In this document: piece after piece, positions 1-7,389 of the stretch | Numbering within the stretch: position 1 is the first letter of the stretch | How the letters are laid out: each line of letters opens with the position of its first letter | Source: Holophagales bacterium UBA5704 | Lineage (GTDB): Bacteria; Acidobacteriota; Thermoanaerobaculia; Multivoradales; UBA5704 | Assembly (NCBI GenBank): GCA_002420005.1 | Contig: DIHE01000074.1 | Span: 1-52,063, forward strand | Length of the DNA stretch: 52,063 nucleotides | Reading direction: 5' to 3' | Translations under genes and position numbers: made by a program | The notes under the pieces: model-generated | What the model was told of the DNA's origin: nothing | The model's input: the letters and a program-made list of their open reading frames with translations, nothing else | Databases searched by the model: none

Positions 1-335
1 GGCACCTCGGTGTGGCGGACGAAGGGGGGAGTCACTTCCAGCTCCTTGGCGAGCTCCAGGGCCAGCCGGCCCGGCCGCCCGCCGCTCTCCGGATACGCGA
101 GCTGGAACAGCTCCGCCGGCTGCAACCCGAGATACCGGGCGATTTCCAGAAGCTGCGACAACCGCGCGTCGAAGCTGCCGTTGAGCAGCCGGCTCATATA
201 GGTCGGGCCGTGGCCGAGAGCTTTCGCCACGCGATAGCGGGGGATCTTCCGCAATTGCAGGGCGGTGTTGAGAATCTCGAGCAGGCGCTGGGTTTCCGCG
301 ATGTCCGCCGGCTCGGTGCTGCGTGGTTTTCTCAT
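1..335 (-). CDS. XRE-family helix-turn-helix protein (3' end beyond window)
   Basis: The reverse strand is open from an ATG at 335 to the window edge, giving the first 111 residues of a protein whose C-terminus is cut off. AAGGAG lies 7 bases upstream of the ATG. Residues of about 15-80 look like a Cro/C1-type HTH: a helix with LLEILNTAL, then a turn-helix stretch (YRVAKALGHGPTYMSRLLNG), then LLEIARYLGLQPAELFQLAY, a typical XRE tail. It is therefore probably a DNA-binding regulator. It is divergent from the HTH/TPR-like gene at 620, with 284 bases between them that could hold shared control sites. The target is unknown. It could be the antitoxin-like or solitary regulator type; the cut end prevents a decision. 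Confidence 0.75.
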   Translation of the reverse strand, partial: MRKPRSTEPADIAETQRLLEILNTALQLRKIPRYRVAKALGHGPTYMSRLLNGSFDARLSQLLEIARYLGLQPAELFQLAYPESGGRPGRLALELAKELEVTPPFVRHTEV

Positions 336-585
336 CTCAGGGCTCCTTCCCGCCCGGCGCTCCCGGCCCCGCAGCTCGGGCAGATGCTTTTCCAGACCGG
401 CCGGCGTGGGCGTCTTGTCCATGGACAGAAAGATAGGAGCGGAAGTGCCGGGCGCACGTGCAAGAGGCGCAAAGTTCCGGATTCCGGGCTCCCGTTTGGC
501 TCTTCGCGGGTAAGGCCGCTCCGCCATTGTGGCAAGTGCGGCGGAAGTTGTCGTGTGTTGTCCCAAAGAAGGGGGGCTGCGGCAA

Positions 586-595
586 CTCTATAGAG
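586..595. promoter_or_regulatory. 10-bp perfect palindrome in a divergent intergenic region
   Basis: CTCTATAGAG is a perfect palindrome 10 bases before the GGAGG ribosome-binding site of the gene at 620. It is one of few AT-containing stretches in the region between the divergent XRE gene (start 335) and the HTH/TPR-like gene. It could be a -10 region or an operator for either HTH protein. A matching -35 at normal spacing was not found, so the role is speculative. Confidence 0.3.
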
Positions 596-619
596 AGAGA
601 GCTGTGGAGGACCCGGACC

Positions 620-2137
620 ATGCAGGAGGAAGAGCTGCCCGAGATTGGGGCTCTCAGTCTGTTTCTTGGCTCCATGCGGCGCCGCAAGCGGATGACCCAG
701 GAGAAGGCGGCGGAAGAATTCGGTGTGTCGGTCGGCATGGTGAAGTACTACGAGACGGAAGCCGAGCCGCCGTACGACCTCCTGGTGGCCTGGGGCGGAC
801 ACCTGGGGCGGACACCCGAGGAGGTGGCCGCCGGCGCCTTCGGGATGAACAAAGCGTTCGGGCCGGTCCCGGAGACGGGCTCGCCCGTGGACCCCACGCC
901 GGCCGAGACGCGGCTCATCCGCGGCATCGCCGGCCGGATCGGCCGGGCCGCGGACGCGCTCATCGAGCGCTTCCTCGTCCCCGCCACGCGCACCTGGCGG
1001 GTCCGCCGGGCGCGCCGGGAGGCCGGCAAGCTCTGGCGCGAGCTGGAACGCACCCCCGAAGAGTTCCGCCGCGACCTCCTCGACGTCTCCCCCCGCTTCC
1101 ACACCTGGGCCGTCGCCGAACGCCTCGCCCTCGAGAGCGAGCGCGCGGCGTCCGACCGGGCCGATCGCGCCCTCGCCCTGGCGGAGCTCGGCTGCCGGGC
1201 CGCCAAGCTCTGCACCGGCGTCGCGGCGTTCCTGGCCGGCATCCGCGGGTTTGCGCTTTTCCTCCTCGCGAACGCCCGGCGCGTCGCCAACCAGTTACAG
1301 CGGGCCGGCGAGGACTTCGACCGCGCCTTGGCGGAATGGGAGAAGGCTTCGCCCGAGGTCCGGCAGCTGCTCGGCGCGTGGCACGTCAAGGACCTGGAAT
1401 GCTCCCTGCGTCGCGACCAGCGGCGGTTCCCCGAAGCGCTGAAAAGTAATCAGGAGGCTCGCGACCTCGCCCCGCTGGAAGAGGTGCCGTGCATTCTCGT
1501 CAACCGGGCGGTGGTCTTTGAGCACATGGGCGCCAATGAGCAGGCGGTGGCGGTGCTGCGGGAAGCCCAAGCCCTGGGAGGATGCGATGCTGAGCTTGCA
1601 TGGGCCATCGAATTCAACCTCGCGGCCAACCTCGCTCAACTCGAAAACTATTCCGAAGCCGCTGCGGCGCTCCCCAAGCTTCAGCTGCTGGCGGCCACAA
1701 TGCGGAAGGCTCTGCATCAGGTGCGGCTCGGCTGGCTCACGGCGCGGTGTGAGGCAGGCCTCGGACAGGTTGTGCGGGCACGAGCTGGCTTCGAGCAGGC
1801 GCGGCTCTATTTTCACGAGAAAACCATGCCGGCTGACTATGCGCTGGTGAGCCTCGAGCGGGCCGTGCTCGACCTGGCAGCCGGGCGGCGTGCCGAAGTG
1901 CGCGTGTTGGCAGAGGAGTTGAGTTGGCTCTTCGCCCAACAGGGTCTCGCCCCGGAAGCCCTCGCCGCGCTGGCCGTGTTTCGCGCAGCCGTCGCCCAGG
2001 AAAAGGCCACCGCGGATTTGGCGCGGCGCTTGGTGCGGTACTTGTATCGCGCTCAGTTCGACCCGCGACTGCGCTTCGAGGCGGAAGAAGCGGGCCGGCA
2101 AGAGACTGCCGACCCGGGAAAAGGCGGCGTGCGCTAA
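620..2137 (+). CDS. HTH plus TPR-like repeat protein (paralogue 1)
   Basis: This is a 505-residue protein of unrecognised function. ATG at 620 is chosen over the longer open frame from 458 because GGAGG (606-610) sits 9 bases upstream and the HTH begins right after it. Residues of about 8-60 form an XRE-like HTH (SMRRRKRMTQEKAAEEFGVS, then VGMVKYYE). The remainder is alpha-helical, Ala/Leu/Glu-rich and built like TPR units (for example EQAVAVLREAQALGG and LAANLAQLENYSEAAAALP). The end carries YALVSLERAVLDL and LVRYLYRAQFDP, which recur in the gene at 2673, so the two are paralogues. The architecture resembles HTH-TPR regulators that bind peptides or partner proteins, but no ligand can be inferred. 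Its stop overlaps the convergent gene at 2134 by 4 bases. Confidence 0.75.
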   Translation: MQEEELPEIGALSLFLGSMRRRKRMTQEKAAEEFGVSVGMVKYYETEAEPPYDLLVAWGGHLGRTPEEVAAGAFGMNKAFGPVPETGSPVDPTPAETRLIRGIAGRIGRAADALIERFLVPATRTWRVRRARREAGKLWRELERTPEEFRRDLLDVSPRFHTWAVAERLALESERAASDRADRALALAELGCRAAKLCTGVAAFLAGIRGFALFLLANARRVANQLQRAGEDFDRALAEWEKASPEVRQLLGAWHVKDLECSLRRDQRRFPEALKSNQEARDLAPLEEVPCILVNRAVVFEHMGANEQAVAVLREAQALGGCDAELAWAIEFNLAANLAQLENYSEAAAALPKLQLLAATMRKALHQVRLGWLTARCEAGLGQVVRARAGFEQARLYFHEKTMPADYALVSLERAVLDLAAGRRAEVRVLAEELSWLFAQQGLAPEALAALAVFRAAVAQEKATADLARRLVRYLYRAQFDPRLRFEAEEAGRQETADPGKGGVR

Positions 2138-2547
2138 CCGTGATCGCCGCACGCTCCGCCGTTGGGGTCCGCCGGGCAGCCGATATCGAACTGGTCGGCC
2201 GGCGCGGTTGCGCCCTGGCAGCCGTGCGGATCGATCGAGCAGCCGATGTCGATCTGGTCAGCCTCCGTGCTCCGGTCGCGGCAACGGCCGTCAGGGTCTG
2301 CCACGCAGGTGTACTCCGGCTGGTCGGCCGGCGCGGTGGTCGCGCCGGCACCGCGGCAGCCACCGCTCGGGTCCATCACGCAACTGTAGTCGCCGAGCAG
2401 AGCGGTGAACCACTCGGTGAGGCGGGCGACGGCTCCGGCCAGCGGATCGGCCTTCTCCAAGGGCCGGGCTTGCGCCGCCCAGGGGGCCAGCAGGAAAAGA
2501 GCGACGAAGAGAGCGGCGATGCCATGACGCAGGGTGAATCGGGACAT
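2134..2547 (-). CDS. Small secreted protein with four Cys/DP-G repeats
   Basis: This 137-residue protein starts at ATG 2547 behind AGGAG (7 bases). It has a clear signal peptide: a basic N-terminus (MSRFTLRHG), a hydrophobic core (IAALFVALFLLAPWAA) and a probable cleavage at AQA-RP. After about 30 residues of helix come four copies of a short unit of the form C-x3-DP-x-G-x(0-2)-C (CVMDPSGGC, CVADPDGRC, CSIDPHGC, CPADPNGGAC). Copies 2-4 are preceded by an ADQ sequence. The eight cysteines could form one disulfide per repeat or bind metal. No known family was recognised. It lies between the two HTH/TPR-like paralogues, convergent with the first and divergent from the second. The role is unknown; export across the inner membrane is well supported. 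Confidence 0.7.
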   Translation of the reverse strand: MSRFTLRHGIAALFVALFLLAPWAAQARPLEKADPLAGAVARLTEWFTALLGDYSCVMDPSGGCRGAGATTAPADQPEYTCVADPDGRCRDRSTEADQIDIGCSIDPHGCQGATAPADQFDIGCPADPNGGACGDHG

Positions 2548-2672
2548 GAGGGACTCCTGTCTGTTCGCGGAGGAGCCGTCGGGGCGACCACCGCGGGCAC
2601 CCTGTGGTCCCTCCAGTTGAGTGGCTCGCCGATGGTTGGGGATGGAACGCCGGAAAGCAAGGGAGACACAGG

Positions 2673-4124
2673 ATGTTGCGGCCTGAGCTCATGAAGCGGC
2701 TGGTCGGCTGGTTCGCGTGGTTTCTGGAGTGCAGTCTCGAGGCGCTGGCCAAGCGCGCCGGGTTCAACGAAAAGACGTTGCGGCTGTGGGCCAAGGGAAA
2801 GATCCCGCTCACGCGGGACCACCTGGGAATTCTGGGCACCGTGGCCCGGCTGCCCATGGAGCTGATCGACGCCGTCCTGCTGCCGAGCCTGGCCACGCTG
2901 TGGCTCGGCAAGGAACAGCAGGGCGAGGTGGCGACCGATCTGGCGGAATTGGCCCAAGGCGCAGAAACAGGCTTGGCCGGCCTCGGCCGCGCCGCGGTCG
3001 TCGAGCTGGTCGGCGCCCTGGTGGCGCAGCCCACCGAAGTACGAGAGCCAGCCACCGCGCAATGGGAGCGCCTCCGGCTCTGCACGGATGCCGCGCTGGC
3101 GTACCTGGTCGAAGCGCTCCCCGAGCTGCGGTCGCTCGAACTGGCGGTGCTGATGGCCGACGCGAGTGAGGCGGTGGCGGCGGACGACGCCGGCCGGGCG
3201 CTCGTGGTGGCCCGGGCGGCCCACCGCCTCGGTGAGCTCACCCCGGGCCTGGCCGGCCCGAGCAGGGCAGCGTTGGAAGCACATACGCTCACCCTGGTCA
3301 CCAATGCCTTGCGCGTGGCGAACGAGCCCCAGGAAGCCGACGTGGTCCTTGGCCGGGCGATCAGCCGCTGGGAAGAGGCCGCAGCCCAAGGCCAGATTCT
3401 GCTCCCGCTCTGGCGGCGCCTGGGCTTTGAAGCATCCCTCCGCCGGTGCCAGCGGCGGTTCCCCGACGCCCTGGCGCGCCTCACCGAGGCGCAGGCCGCA
3501 GCCCCACCCGAAGGCATCGCATGGGTGCTCGCGAAGCGGGCGGCTACCCTTGTTGCACAGGGAGATGAGGCAACTGCCCTCGCGGTTCTGCGCGAAGCTG
3601 CACCGCACGTCGCCCTTTCTGCCGACCGGCGGTTGCCGCTGACGGTTGCCTTCAACACCGGGAGCCTTCTCGTCGATCTCGGCCAATTCGAGGAGGCGGA
3701 GCGCCATTGGCCGGCGGTGGAGGCGGCGCTGGTGGAGCCGCGCAAGGCGCTCGACGAAATTCTGATGGTCTGGCTCCGCGCGCGCATCGACGCCGGCCTG
3801 GAAAAGAGGGCGGAAGCGCGCGAGGGTTTCAACCACGCGCGGCGCGAGTACGCCACGCGCAAGATGGCGGCGAATTACGCGGTGGTGAGCCTGGAGCGCG
3901 CGGTGCTCGATCTCAAGGAAGGGCGCTATGCGGAGGTGAAGGAGCTGGCGGTGGAAATGGAATGGATTTTCAACGCGAAAGGCCTGCACACCCAAGCCCT
4001 GGCGGCCCTGAGCCTCTTCCGCACCGCCGCCGAGCGCGAGGCGCTCACGCTGGACGTGGCGGAACGGATGGTGCGGTATTTGTATCGGGCGCAGTATGAC
4101 CCGGAGGTGAAGTTTGCGGGGTGA
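2673..4124 (+). CDS. HTH plus TPR-like repeat protein (paralogue 2)
   Basis: This 483-residue protein is a paralogue of the gene at 620. ATG 2673 has GGGAG 7 bases upstream and gives an N-terminus (MLRPELMKRLVGWFAWF) followed by an HTH-like segment at about residues 20-55 (LEALAKRAGFNEKTLRLWAK). The rest is TPR-like helical repeats. The C-terminus shares with paralogue 1 the stretches YAVVSLERAVLDL, EWIFNAKGLHTQALAALSLF and MVRYLYRAQYDP. Conservation is higher in this C-terminal part than in the HTH, suggesting a shared partner or ligand with different DNA targets. It is divergent from the small secreted Cys-repeat gene. Function unknown; a regulatory role is inferred from the HTH only. Confidence 0.75.
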   Translation: MLRPELMKRLVGWFAWFLECSLEALAKRAGFNEKTLRLWAKGKIPLTRDHLGILGTVARLPMELIDAVLLPSLATLWLGKEQQGEVATDLAELAQGAETGLAGLGRAAVVELVGALVAQPTEVREPATAQWERLRLCTDAALAYLVEALPELRSLELAVLMADASEAVAADDAGRALVVARAAHRLGELTPGLAGPSRAALEAHTLTLVTNALRVANEPQEADVVLGRAISRWEEAAAQGQILLPLWRRLGFEASLRRCQRRFPDALARLTEAQAAAPPEGIAWVLAKRAATLVAQGDEATALAVLREAAPHVALSADRRLPLTVAFNTGSLLVDLGQFEEAERHWPAVEAALVEPRKALDEILMVWLRARIDAGLEKRAEAREGFNHARREYATRKMAANYAVVSLERAVLDLKEGRYAEVKELAVEMEWIFNAKGLHTQALAALSLFRTAAEREALTLDVAERMVRYLYRAQYDPEVKFAG

Positions 4125-4198
4125 GGGGGGCAGCTCATGAATGTTGTCGGCGCGCCCGCAGGCGTTGGCCGCGCACGGCTGCCCTCTTCCGCCTTGGT

Positions 4199-5167
4199 CT
4201 ACGGCTCCGCGTTGGCGAAGATGACGTCGTACGTGATCCAGTTTCTCACCTGGCCCATACCGGTTCTCAGCTCCGCGCGCGAGACATAGCGGAAGAGGTT
4301 CCCGTGGGAGTCGGTGCGCCGGGTCACCCGGAACCCATAGTCCAGGGACACCACGCCCGCAGCAGCAGCAGAGCGCAACTCACCGGGCCCGGAAACGCCG
4401 TCGCGGTCGAAGTCGTTCCAGACACAGAGGCTCTGGAACAGGACGTCGGCGGCGTTGACCTTGCCGTCGTCATTGCCGCCCAACGCAAGCGCGTCGAGCT
4501 CCCCCAGGGCCACGTAGCCGATCCGGGCATTCTGCCCGTTGACCAACGGAGTCGCATAGCCGAACAGCTCCGAGCCATCGTCGATCGTTCCGTTTTGGTT
4601 GCGGTCGAGGCAAAGAAACGCATCGTCGTCGCCGGCCCGCGTCCACGAGATCCGGTTCGGCTCGCCATCGGCGTCGATGTCGAAGGCGACCGCCGGGTCC
4701 GGCCCGGAGAGGTGGAAGCCATCCAGGCCGAGGTCCAGGAGGATCGGGCAGTTCTCCTCTGGAACCTCCGGGTCCGATGGGGCTTCTGCGCAAACCTCAA
4801 ACGTGCCGGCGCCCCTGCTCACTTGAAAATTCGTCAACTTGCGCGCGATGATCTGCGCCCTGTAGCAGTGATTCGGCCTCGGCCCCCTCGAGAGGAAGTT
4901 GTTGTACTCGCCGGGAATCTGGAAGTCCCTGTAGCCCAGCAAACCTTGCGTGGCAGTGTCCCTGATCTCATGGGAGCCAACGAGGATACAGCTCTGGTCA
5001 TAGCGGCCCAGAAAATCGAAACAGGTTGCCACGGCCGATGAATAAATGTCGCCGGTGGGCCGCTGAAACAAATTCACGGCGACCTCAATGTGCTGACCTT
5101 CGATCTGCGGCGGTTGAACGACGCCGATCAAAACGGCGAAGATGAGCGTTGCGAAGCGATGCCTCAT
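4199..5167 (-). CDS. Secreted protein with EF-hand-like calcium loops
   Basis: This is a 322-residue protein. ATG 5167 overlaps the upstream gene's stop (TGATG), so translation is probably coupled; a GTG one codon earlier is possible. The N-terminus (MRHRFATLIFAVLIGVV) is a signal peptide. From about residue 140 the sequence reads NCPILLDLGLDGFHLSG, followed by three Asp-rich loops: DIDADGEPNR (near 162), DRNQNGTIDDGSELFG (near 185) and DFDRDGVSGPGEL (near 252). This fits a domain found in secreted bacterial proteins in which calcium-binding loops lie around a D-N-G-SELFG motif. Calcium binding is a strong inference; the biological role is unknown. It is the downstream partner of the GGCQ protein at 5167-5847. 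Confidence 0.75.
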   Translation of the reverse strand: MRHRFATLIFAVLIGVVQPPQIEGQHIEVAVNLFQRPTGDIYSSAVATCFDFLGRYDQSCILVGSHEIRDTATQGLLGYRDFQIPGEYNNFLSRGPRPNHCYRAQIIARKLTNFQVSRGAGTFEVCAEAPSDPEVPEENCPILLDLGLDGFHLSGPDPAVAFDIDADGEPNRISWTRAGDDDAFLCLDRNQNGTIDDGSELFGYATPLVNGQNARIGYVALGELDALALGGNDDGKVNAADVLFQSLCVWNDFDRDGVSGPGELRSAAAAGVVSLDYGFRVTRRTDSHGNLFRYVSRAELRTGMGQVRNWITYDVIFANAEP

Positions 5168-5847
5168 CACTGGCAGCCTCCTGCAATGAACCTGACCTGC
5201 TCGGCCGTTGCTTCAGAGGTGATCGCCACGCTGGGCGCCACCCCGTGATAGAGGAGCACATGAAACTTCTCTCTCCCGAACGTGACCATCGCCTCTTCCA
5301 GGATCCGTGCGCGATCCCGGCAGTACCAGGCCTGCAGCGCATTGACTTTCTCACTGAGCTCTGTCCTCTCGGCGGCAGACATGGTGGCGAAACCCTTGTT
5401 CAATCGCCTCCTTTCGCGGTCCACATCGAGAAGGTCTCTGGCCATGATCTCGAGATCGCCCCAGAAGGTTTCCTCGAAGCCCAACGCCCGGCACAGCGGG
5501 GTCAATTTGTCTCGGTAAAGTGCCCCAGATTCCTGGATCGGGCCGTAGGCATTATGCAAGAGGCTCTGAAACAGCTCGTGGGGGGCAAAGAGCTCCGGGT
5601 TCCTGGTTCCACTGATGATGTTGAGGCCTTCGTCATCCGGTGCCCATTCTGGCCCGGCCTCTTTCGCTGCCTCGTGCCGCCGAGCCCGCATCGATTCCTC
5701 GTTGAACCGCATCTCCAGCCGCTCCTCCAGCGTCCAGTCCGCCGCCCTTCGAGTCTCCGGAGCAGCGGCGTATGCCAGGTCGCTGCACAGGGCCATGCTC
5801 GCGGCCAAAGCCAAGAGGCCTCGCCGCCCGGTGTACTCTCGCGTCAT
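5167..5847 (-). CDS. Secreted GGCQ-tail protein (paralogue A), unknown function
   Basis: This 226-residue protein starts at ATG 5847. A Tat/Sec-like leader is visible: MTREYTGRRGLLALAASMAL with cleavage probably near AYA-AA; the RR pair could make it a Tat substrate. The mature part is polar and helical with a WTLEERLEMRFN segment, NPELFAPHELFQSLL, and the C-terminal end FIAGGCQ. The gene at 6064-6723 shares WTLEER-MxxRF, GTxNPEL(F/Y)xPxEL(F/Y), the R-A-R-I/F region and the final GGCQ, so the two are paralogues. A single Cys near the end in both is notable. No enzyme motif was recognised. It is translationally coupled to the calcium-loop protein downstream. Confidence 0.7.
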   Translation of the reverse strand: MTREYTGRRGLLALAASMALCSDLAYAAAPETRRAADWTLEERLEMRFNEESMRARRHEAAKEAGPEWAPDDEGLNIISGTRNPELFAPHELFQSLLHNAYGPIQESGALYRDKLTPLCRALGFEETFWGDLEIMARDLLDVDRERRRLNKGFATMSAAERTELSEKVNALQAWYCRDRARILEEAMVTFGREKFHVLLYHGVAPSVAITSEATAEQVRFIAGGCQ

Positions 5848-6063
5848 CGGTCGCTCCCTTCAGTACTTCGTGGTGCAGTGCTTCGTGGTGCCACGTACCA
5901 GCTGTGGGCTTCCGTATCGCTCGGCATCTTACGCCTTCTTATGGTAGTTCCGCTATACCCTACTTGCAAGTTGTCTGGCCTGCGCGCCCTCACCTGGCAT
6001 CCTCGTGCAAGGCGGCGGTTTACGGGGCGGCGAAGGCCCCCAGCCGCCGCCACACCCGCCCAC

Positions 6064-6723
6064 TCATTGGCAGCCCCCTTCCAGGCGGAGGAGGTTGTCG
6101 CGTTCCGCGATTGACGCATGGCTCACTGTGGCGATCGAGAAGTAGAGCAACTGCAAGAATTTGGCCCTGCCGAACTCGCGGTAGGCTGCCTGCAGGCCTT
6201 CAAACCGTGCCCGACACAACTCATCTCCTGGCACCGGGCCGTGGGCGGCCTTTTGGGCCATCGCGCCGCGGAAGTCCTCCAGCCGGAGAGCCAGATACTC
6301 ATCGGAGGCCCGGCGGAGGCGCCACCAGAGATCCGAACCAAAGCCAAGGGAAGCTGCCTGCTCTTCAATGGGCTCCCGCCAGACGGACGGGCCATCGCCG
6401 GGCAGGGGGTACGTCAGCTCGATCAGGGTTCGATACAACTCGCCAGGCGTATAGAGCTCTGGATTGAGGGTCCCGTTGAGCGGGGAGTCCGAGCCGGTGC
6501 CCGGCTCGGGCACGGGCTCGCCCGCAATCAACTCCATGCGGGGCAGGGAGGCGGCCTTCTTCGCCCGGGCCTCGACCTCGGCGGGATCGAACCTCTTGGC
6601 CATCCGCTCCTCAAGGGTCCACCGCCACGCGGGCTTGGCATCATCCCAAGCCTTCTCCTCTTGCGCCAGAGCTGCTGGCGCCAGCAGCGCCAAGCCGATC
6701 AAGCCGAAGACTCCTGGTCTCAT
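6064..6723 (-). CDS. Secreted GGCQ-tail protein (paralogue B), unknown function
   Basis: This 219-residue protein starts at ATG 6723, preceded by GAGGAG 5 bases upstream; the open frame continues to 6915 but has no leader-like N-terminus there. MRPGVFGLIGLALLAPAALA is a signal peptide with cleavage after ALA. The mature protein begins QEEKAWDD and contains WRWTLEERMAKRFD, NPELYTPGELYRTLIELTY and the C-terminus LLRLEGGCQ. It matches the organisation of paralogue A at 5167-5847, 216 bases downstream on the same strand; that gap holds no evident gene. The pair plus the calcium-loop protein form a secreted-protein cluster. Function unknown. Confidence 0.7.
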   Translation of the reverse strand: MRPGVFGLIGLALLAPAALAQEEKAWDDAKPAWRWTLEERMAKRFDPAEVEARAKKAASLPRMELIAGEPVPEPGTGSDSPLNGTLNPELYTPGELYRTLIELTYPLPGDGPSVWREPIEEQAASLGFGSDLWWRLRRASDEYLALRLEDFRGAMAQKAAHGPVPGDELCRARFEGLQAAYREFGRAKFLQLLYFSIATVSHASIAERDNLLRLEGGCQ

Positions 6724-6960
6724 CTCAACTCCTCTCCGCTTTGTTGGGTAGAGTGCGGCGCGCACTCCCTCTACAAGTGATGGTGCTTGAGCTGGCAAAA
6801 ACGTGACAAAGAGAGCTACGTGTTTGACCGCCGAACCAGTCCCCACACCGGGGGAGCGCGTGTCCCCGTCAAACCTCACCGGTACCGGCGCCGGGCCGGC
6901 CCCCGAAAGGGGCAACCTCGGCGCGGAGCCGTTACCCGGTCCTGGGTTGGCCTTCCACGC
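6724..6960. other. Intergenic stretch with a spaced inverted repeat
   Basis: No convincing gene is seen between the GGCQ gene start and the tandem array. GTTTGAC (6822-6828) and GTCAAAC (6868-6874) form a 7-bp inverted repeat around a GC-rich centre with CCCC and GGGGG runs. From about 6922 the sequence resembles the region near 17588 (shared GAGCCGTTACCCGGTC-like run), so this is the left flank of the repeat family described at 6961 and 17564. Confidence 0.4.
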
Positions 6961-7220
6961 GGCGCGGATCCGTTCCGCGGCCCGCGGATCCGTTCCGAGC
7001 GACTTGGATCCGTTCCGAGCGACTTGGATCCGTTCCGAGCGACTTGGATCCGTTCCGCGCGGCGTGGATCCGATCCGCAGCCCGTGGATCCGATCCGCGC
7101 GGCTTGGATCCGATCCGCGCGCCGTGGATCCGATCCGCGCGCCGTGGATTCGTTCCGCGCGGCGTGGATTCGTTCCGCGCGGCGTGGATTCGTTCCGCGC
7201 GGTGTGGATCAGCTACCCGG
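6961..7220. repeat. 20-bp tandem repeat array, about 13 units
   Basis: Thirteen consecutive 20-base units share the core GTGGATCCG(A/T)TCCGCGC with small changes. The first units carry CGGATCCGTTCC, units 3-5 are TTGGATCCGTTCCGAGC-like, the middle units read GGATCCGATCC (a near-dyad), and units 10-12 read GGATTCGTTCC. The last unit (7201-7220) is degenerate. The period is exact with no indels across at least 12 units. Twenty bases is not a multiple of three and none of the frames looks like protein, so it is non-coding. It ends 170 bases before the ATG of the M36 protease. It may be a binding-site array, a slipped-strand repeat or a mobile repeat family. Confidence 0.9.
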
Positions 7221-7389
7221 GCGTGAGTTGGCGCTCCGCGCGGCGCGGAACGGCTCCCAACAGGTGCTGCCCGCCGCCTGGCCCGGGCCCTTCAGTGCTT
7301 TTCCCGACCGCCGGAGTGTGCTATACGTCACACGTTTTCTCTGCGCCGCCGTCGATCACCGGGTTCCCGTCTCCCCAGGGGGTGAATGC

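Noticed and set aside
6961..7220. CRISPR array
   Set aside because: Units follow each other directly at a 20-base period with no unique spacers and no cas genes nearby.
6787..7389. Coding extension of the protease frame from 6787 (about 200 residues)
   Set aside because: This part translates the 20-bp repeat array and its flank and shows no signal peptide; a well-placed RBS and leader occur at 7390.
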